A stretch of DNA of 11,959 nt from Entrophospora sp. SA101 (Eukaryota; Glomeromycota; Glomeromycetes; Entrophosporales; Entrophosporaceae), in assembly GCA_958430865.1 (NCBI GenBank), contig CAUDNR010001119.1, positions 5,018 to 16,976 on the forward strand, written 5' to 3'. Shown here one piece after another: positions 7,015 through 11,959 of this stretch (within the stretch, counting starts at the first letter, position 1; the number at the start of each line of letters is the position of its first letter). A program made the position numbers and the translations under genes. The notes below the pieces were generated by a model that ran no database searches, was not told where the DNA came from, and saw nothing but the letters and a program-made list of their open reading frames with translations.

Positions 7015-7725
7015 GTTATTTATATAAAAATTTTTAATTAAAATAGTTTTATTATTATTATTATTAAATTTTTAAAAGATCATTGTCAAAGAATCAAAAA
7101 TGCAATATTTTTAGTCATGACTTTAAAACACTAAAATTTAGAAATAATATTAATTTTTACCTCCAAATAATTGTTTTTACTTTTTTATGATGTAAATCCT
7201 TGCATTTGTTAATTACTTTTGGCTATGACATGATGCAAATTTTTGTGATAAAAATTATTGGTAACATGCAGTAATGTTAATAAATATTTAATATGCCATG
7301 TTGATAAAGATGCTTCCTGGGAGCTCAAAACATTGGGAAAACTTATGTGTGTGATGAGTTATGACAGGCCATTTTTTCTTTAATTGATAAAAATATTTGA
7401 TTCACCATTATTAAGTATTAGTCGCACAAAAAGTCAAAGTTACATATTTAGGGTTCTATTTTAAAGTTTGCGCTAAATTCTAATTATATCAAATATCATA
7501 TTAATGCGAGCCTTGCTTTTATGTTTTAAAAAATTAAATTATGTGTATTAAAATGGCAAAAAAAATGAAAGAAAAGTATTCGACATAAATGTTCAGTTAA
7601 TGGATCATAAGTATAGTTGGTTGATCTAAATAGTTTTTGGGAGGCCGTTCACTTCGTTTTGCACAATCAGAAATATTTTAAATTAAAATGTTACCAATAT
7701 ACTAAGAAATATTGTAATAATAAAA
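7015..7725. other. AT-rich intergenic stretch, no gene seen
   Basis: There is a TTA run near 7050-7065 and otherwise no structure. A plus-strand frame over 7617-7838 (non-ATG) overlaps the minus-strand pseudogene and is a T-rich shadow. Confidence 0.5.
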
Positions 7726-8343
7726 TTATTTTCCTTTTAATGATTTTTGCTTTTTGTTGGGTAATAATGCATCATTGTGATGCTTTCTTTTTCCAACATT
7801 TATTATTTTTCTTTCTTCTTGGTAAATTTCATAGGTAATCTTTTCTTTTCTTAGATAAGCTTCCAGTGTCTGAGTATCATTTATTTTGAAAATGTAAGGA
7901 GCAATTTTTTTCACCTTGTTCCCTCTTCAAATGGTGCTGTGAATCTTGGGTTCTATAGTAGATCTAATGTAAATGAGTTTCATATTAACTATTTTTATAT
8001 AGAAGTAATTCTATATAGTCCTCACTCTGTCTCTCTTCAATCTCTTTAATATAAATTTTTAAATAGGTAGCTATGTATTTAATTATTTAAAACAAAATTT
8101 TAATTAATATTAAATTAATATTTAATCACCTGATTTGATGGTCTATAAAATTAGCATTGCTTCCATTCTCATTTTATATGTCACATCTTTATGTTTTCTT
8201 TTATATCTATTATATCTCTCATATAGTTTATAAGAATTATAGCATTTTGAACATATTATCTTGCTTATATTTGTTTAATTCATAACCAACTAGTTCAGCC
8301 TTTCCTTTTCCTTGTTCTGAAATATTTCACCACTTTGAGACAT
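7726..8343 (-). pseudogene. Decayed two-exon gene with Cys/Lys-rich product
   Basis: Reading down the minus strand from an ATG at 8343 gives MSQSGEIFQNKEKERLN. The same frame then runs past stops at 8292-8290 (TAG) and 8277-8275 (TAA) into SKIICSKCYNSYKLYERY and a Lys/Arg-rich stretch, with a third stop at 8145-8143. A GT...AG intron of 59 bp (8129-8071) restores the frame to YLKIYIKEIEERQSEDYIEL. Stops follow at 7987-7985 and 7966-7964. At the A-run 7911-7905 the frame must shift by one to enter the last open part (KKIAPYIFKINDTQTLEAYL to a TAA at 7728-7726), which ends in a basic tail. Splice, composition and continuity argue that this was a real gene. The CSKC pair could be half a zinc site. 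The family is not recognised. The alternative is chance frames joined by eye. Confidence 0.45.
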
Positions 8344-8689
8344 CTTTTTCTATTTTTCAAACGGAACAAAAACCAACAGACGTTTTAGTAATGACTTGCA
8401 ATCAAGGAATAAAATTTGTTACTTCAGAGAATGTTGAAGTGAAAAGAGTATACTTGTAAAATTTGAAAGGTTGTTATTTAGTGTACTTGCACCTGTCTCA
8501 TAAGTGTTGCCCGTCAGTCATCTATTCTAAAACAATTAAGAAATAGTCGATATAATATGTATAATATAAAGGAATGTCCACCATGTTTGCGAATAATAAT
8601 GATCGCGTTCAAGAAAAATTGTGATTGGCAGGCTCCGTATTTAGTATATAGGAAGATCACCCATGTGTTTTTCGCGTTCAAACAAAACA
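8344..8689. other. Between the two decayed loci, no firm gene
   Basis: A plus-strand frame from 8286 to a TAA at 8459 is open for 57 codons and looks partly coding (EQKPTDVLVMTCNQGIKFVT). It overlaps the 5' end of the minus-strand pseudogene and has only an internal ATG at 8392. Open frames at 8557-8754 and 8762-8514 overlap each other and look like shadows. Confidence 0.35.
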
Positions 8690-8884
8690 ATGTCTTCTTC
8701 TTCAAATCAAAGACAACAACGATTAAGAATTCAAAAAGGTTGCAGCAGCAATAACAATTCACACAACAACAACAGTTTTTACAACCGTAACAACAGTTTT
8801 TACAGCAACAACAACAACAATTCCTACTTTAACAACAACATTTACACTTGCTGCAATTACAACAGCAGCAAAATTATATCATAA
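8690..8884 (+). CDS. Possible Asn-rich small protein or first exon of a lost gene
   Basis: From the ATG at 8690 the frame encodes 64 residues: a Ser/Gln/Arg-rich start (MSSSSNQRQQRLRIQKG), then Asn-rich sequence with a recurring NSFY motif (NNNSFYNRNNSFYSNNNNNS), then a CC-containing end and TAA. An in-frame ATG further upstream (8663-8665) would add nine residues. A second frame stays open as a Thr-rich reading from 8727 to 9092, so the locus may be a broken longer gene. Downstream at 9139-9234 is an Asp-rich tail-like frame. Triplet repeats (CAA/AAC/ACA) can keep several frames open by chance, so this call is weak. Confidence 0.25.
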   Translation: MSSSSNQRQQRLRIQKGCSSNNNSHNNNSFYNRNNSFYSNNNNNSYFNNNIYTCCNYNSSKIIS

Positions 8885-9092
8885 TCAACCACCAGTTATA
8901 AATTGCAATTATTTCAACTGCAATGGCAGATATCATTACCATCACTATTACAATAACAATGATTGTAGCAATAGTAATAGTAGCAATAGTAATAATAATA
9001 TTGGTTCGATTTTTGAGTTACTAAATGGCAAGTTGATCTCATTCACTCCAATTTTTATTATTAGATTCATAGTAGCAGAGGCAGTAGTTTAA
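8727..9092 (+). other. 121-codon Thr/Asn-rich open frame without ATG
   Basis: The frame is open between a TAA at 8724-8726 and a TAA at 9090-9092. The first half is Thr-rich from ACA repeats. The second half is more complex: PPVINCNYFNCNGRYHYHHY, an Asn/Ser tract from AGC/AAT repeats, then NNNIGSIFELLNGKLISFTP. That last stretch looks like coding sequence. It overlaps the Asn-rich frame in a different register, so at most one is real at each position; a frameshifted gene would explain both. Confidence 0.3.
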
Positions 9093-9138
9093 ATTTTTTT
9101 TCGTTTATTTTATTATTAGTACACAATTATGAATAGTG

Positions 9139-9234
9139 ATGATGATTAATGATACTGATGATAATTATACTGATGATGATGATGATGATACTGATAATGA
9201 TACTTGTGTAGATTCTGATGACACTCAAATCTAA
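9139..9234 (+). other. 31-residue Asp-rich open frame (acidic tail)
   Basis: From the ATG at 9139 to the TAA at 9232-9234 the frame encodes NDTDDNYTDDDDDDTDNDTC and an acidic end. It contains a (GAT)n microsatellite at about 9172-9189. It could be the acidic C-terminus of the gene whose middle is seen at 8900-9092, separated by a decayed intron or frameshift, or simply a translated GAT repeat. Confidence 0.25.
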
Positions 9235-9325
9235 ATAAATTTATTATTATTATTACAATTGATTAATTAATATACAATGCTTACTTAATTCCATCACCTA
9301 ACATTTGAATATAATTTGATGCATA

Positions 9326-9421
9326 GTCAACCCGAACCCCATTAATCATGAAATCCTGTTAAAATGAACACTATTGTACCGGAAGGGTCACTTGGCTTAA
9401 AAAAGACCACTTCATAACAGG
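9326..9421. mobile_element. Possible end of a pogo/Tc1-mariner-type transposon
   Basis: The segment begins directly after a TA dinucleotide with GTCAACCCGAACCCCATTAA. It contains CCTGTTAAAATGAACA at 9355-9370, and in inverted orientation CCACTTCATAACAGG at 9407-9421. Arrays of imperfect GTTAnnnnGAAC-like units next to ACCCC are typical of terminal regions of pogo/CENP-B-type elements. A candidate other end, TTTCATTAATGGGGTTTCATATTAGAC, ends at 11206 and matches in inverse orientation over CCCCATTAAT plus flanks; it lacks the expected TA. No transposase is readable between. This is inference from motif style. Confidence 0.35.
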
Positions 9422-10292
9422 TTAAATTCCTTTGTAAAAATCGGGCTCTCATCCAATACTTCTAGTGCTTGAACTAATAACTCTCTCAATAATAAAATGA
9501 CAAATACCACAATACATGAATATTCTTAAATTGTAATATGTTTCGCTCTTTGTGGTTACGTGGTGGAATTGTTTTACCGAAACTATGCCCTGTATCCTTT
9601 GTCAGTACTAAATGAGTTAAGAGGTAATAACGATTATAATAATTAATTAAATGAGTTTGATACTTAAATTATTTCTACATAATTCTTTTAATAATACCTA
9701 CTTTTTTGTTGCTCTTGCGTCAGAGTTTCTGATTTGAAAAATAATAAAAAATACAATTATTATTATCGAGCCCGAAATTGTACTTTTTCATCATTTGGCA
9801 TGCCATCATTAGAAAGTTGTCGAAACTTTACAAATATAATTCTCGGCATACAGACCAAGCATATGCGCTACCTTAGAACTTCCATTCAGATCACTCGCCA
9901 TCTAGGCAATCAAATCTAACGCTTTTGTACGGCATGAAAATGTGATTGTGATAATTCGCTTTCCCTCTTCCACTCAATAAATATTCCATGAGCTTTTCAG
10001 ATCAGTTAACACTCCAAAAGACTTTAATCTTGTCATTTACATAAAGGTCAGCGGAAAACATTTCAAAAATAGTCTGGTGTTAAATTAGAAATAATTATTC
10101 CAAACATTTTTCTTTTCTGATAATATTTATCCATGTATACCGTTCCAGTTGGTTCTTTGCTTTGTTCCCTCACACTGTCGTTGTTTGGTCATTTTCTTTT
10201 TAAAAATGAGGACCGCTGATAATACATATTATAACCGCTAAGAAGGCATATTTGCAATTCTCATCATTTTCAGTAGCCTACTTTTACCTTAG
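9422..10292. other. AT-rich stretch, no gene seen
   Basis: A plus-strand open frame at 9734-9919 (non-ATG) has no recognised domain. On the other strand around 9920-9830 a reading (MASDLNGSSKVAHMLGLYAE) has a faint helix-turn-helix feel but ends quickly in stops. Neither is firm. If the transposon end at 9326 is real, this would be its decayed interior. Confidence 0.4.
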
Positions 10293-10544
10293 CCTCCATT
10301 GGTTTGCTATAGCAATGCTCCTGACCAATGTCATAAGTGACATTTTCCCAACATAAGTTACAGCAATGATAATGCATTTTTGAATAGTAACAGCAGATTT
10401 TTGTATTTCAAAAATATGATTGGTAATCAGAAAAAGGACCAACTTCGTGAGCAAAGGTGCCTTAATATAGCATTCCAATTTGATGTTTTTGGTTCTTTTG
10501 ATTTCTCATCTAAAGGTTCTACAAATATTATTATTGATTTTTGA
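10293..10544 (+). pseudogene. Broken coding-like frame after a splice-acceptor-like site
   Basis: TTTTACCTTAG at 10282-10292 resembles a splice acceptor. Directly after it the frame reads PPLVCYSNAPDQCHK, meets a TGA at 10338-10340, then stays open for 67 codons to a TGA at 10542-10544 (including NQKKDQLREQRCLNIAFQFD and FGSFDFSSKGSTNIIIDF). Just after, in another frame, coding-like sequence follows (MIYIKSDKWQYALSVDIWYI). The charged and aromatic composition looks coding. The minus-strand open frame at 10478-10284 overlaps and is treated as a shadow. The family is not recognised. Confidence 0.35.
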
Positions 10545-11959
10545 ATTTAATAAATTTAAACCTTAATATACTTGGAAAAAATTCAAATGTTCATACTATT
10601 ATGATATACATTAAATCTGACAAATGGCAATATGCATTATCTGTTGACATTTGGTACATAATTGTATCTTTTCTTATAAATTTGAAAAAGAGCTAATTGC
10701 TATTTCGTGCCCAATATGGATGTCAATGTTTAGTGATAAAAAAGGATCGTCATAGAGAAAATTGTCTATTGATCAATAAAAAAATAAAATTATTGATTTT
10801 AAAAAAAAAAAAATATATATATATTAGATCAATTAAAATATACCATTTGAATCAATTATGATGCAAATGCTGTACTACACCCATGATAAAAAAGCTATAC
10901 CATTATTTTTATCATTATCACATCTTCAAACCTCTTTACAAATATTTTCTTTTCTCAGTTTCCTCCACAATCTTCATTCACTATTAATACTTTCTTCGTA
11001 AAAATACTCGGATACTTTACAAAGCTGTGATGGTAGGTTTATAAACCAAGGGTAGAGAGAGGTACTTTATTAAACACGCAAACATATGTCTGGGTTAGGC
11101 GCATATATGTGACAAATCATCAAAGCAAAATCCAAATTACATTATTTGACTTTCGCATTGTTGTAAATATGCAAGCTCGTTTCATTAATGGGGTTTCATA
11201 TTAGACAATATTTAAGCTTTCGGACTTTTAAATCCGGCGGTTATTTTCCTATTTGTCATTCTGGAGAAATCTATCCGTCCTCGATTATGGAGATTACATA
11301 ACGCACACTCAAAATCAACTTATGTTTTCGTTTTCATATTAATAAATTAAATACACATGATCAAAAATACTCCACAGTTGGCTTGCATTGGTATTGACCG
11401 GGTCAGCCATGAGGAGGAGAAGAATCAGCCAACAGATGAGAATAAATAGTGTTCAAATGATGGAGACCGATGTTGAAGTAATTAAGATGACTTGCATTAC
11501 ATATTCTTTGATCAACTGGATTTTTTAAGGTGCTATTAATTAATTAATATGGTAATTGGGCGGCAAAAAACATTCAATTTCCAATTTTTATTTTTAAGCA
11601 CAATAAGGAATGTGTTGCGGTATTGTAATAGCATTTTTAGCAATAATCTATTTAAATTTTCGCCCGAACAATAATATCCGGATGAAAACATTTGGTTTTG
11701 ATTAGGAAATTTTGAATTAATTTTCTTAACGCCAACCAAGTCTCATTTGGCAAGCAAAAATATCTCTTTCCGTCTCTGAAATTTTGTGCATTTTAATTTG
11801 AGTAATTCTCAATGATAACTTCTCGGACCAGGAGTACATGAAATTACAAAATTACGTCGATCAACATTAATCAATTATCCATTCTTTTGAATATTAATTA
11901 TTGTCATAGGTTAGGTTATTAATTACATGCGAATATGATTGGTTCTAATTATAGACAAA
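10545..11959. other. AT-rich stretch with only short unassigned open frames
   Basis: There is a poly-A/(TA)n tract at 10801-10824. A 47-codon ATG frame at 10858-11001 is hydrophobic and low-complexity. A 30-codon ATG frame at 11357-11449 (TPQLACIGIDRVSHEEEKNQ) is short but has a normal-looking composition. A minus-strand frame at 11739-11536 (67 codons, non-ATG) is also unassigned. I see no splice structure joining them and make no gene call. Confidence 0.45.

Noticed and set aside
7617..7838. 73-codon plus-strand frame
   Set aside because: T-rich shadow of the Lys-rich minus-strand frame; starts at a non-ATG codon.
8557..8762. Overlapping open frames on both strands
   Set aside because: They overlap almost completely, lack coding composition and show no splice or family support.
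8752..8832. TAA stops in place of CAA in the Gln frame (8752, 8788, 8830), suggesting CpA to TpA repeat-induced mutation
   Set aside because: The same bases read naturally as AAT-AAC Asn codons in the ATG frame, so mutation need not be invoked; three sites are too few to test.

Overview
The window looks like nuclear DNA of an AT-rich eukaryote. It has short GT...AG introns (73-97 bp), long AT-rich spacers, simple repeats and Asn/Ser/Thr/Pro-rich coding sequence, and no bacterial operon structure or ribosome binding sites. The style fits an early-diverging fungus; a Rhizophagus-like arbuscular mycorrhizal fungus is my best guess, but that is inference.

Only one gene reads as intact. It is a five-exon plus-strand gene at 3243-4786, and splicing gives an open frame of 398 residues. 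The predicted protein has a short basic patch, a textbook dimeric leucine-zipper coiled coil, an 18-residue tandem repeat and Pro/Ser-rich linker, an acidic Ser/Thr-rich stretch, and a basic C-terminal helix-turn-helix-like (possibly SANT/Myb-like) segment. It looks like a nuclear, perhaps DNA-binding, protein of unknown function.

Downstream (about 5425-7014) lies a broken second copy of the same gene. The end of exon 2, intron 2 and exon 3 are recognisable at 5425-5586, and the end of exon 4 with intron 4 at 6814-7014. Between them sit about 1.2 kb of unrelated gene debris: a frameshifted fragment of cobalamin-dependent methionine synthase (5613-about 5860), and a 308-bp tandem duplication of an Asn/Ser/Pro-rich coding segment (6161-6764) in which one unit has lost frame.

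The right half holds decayed coding material. A minus-strand two-exon pseudogene (8343 to 7726) has several stops and one homopolymer frameshift. There is Asn/Gln/Thr-rich and Asp-rich low-complexity coding-like sequence (8690-9234), a possible remnant of a pogo/Tc1-mariner-type transposon end (from 9326), and a broken open frame at 10293-10544.

The left half holds a 9-bp minisatellite (about 391-665), a decayed coding-like fragment (665-829), a less AT-rich island (about 1060-2740), a 149-bp MITE with a 9-bp target-site duplication (1897-2045), and a strong hairpin (2220-2249). Overall this is a gene-poor region shaped by local duplication, gene-fragment capture and small transposons. I saw no tRNA, rRNA or CRISPR array.
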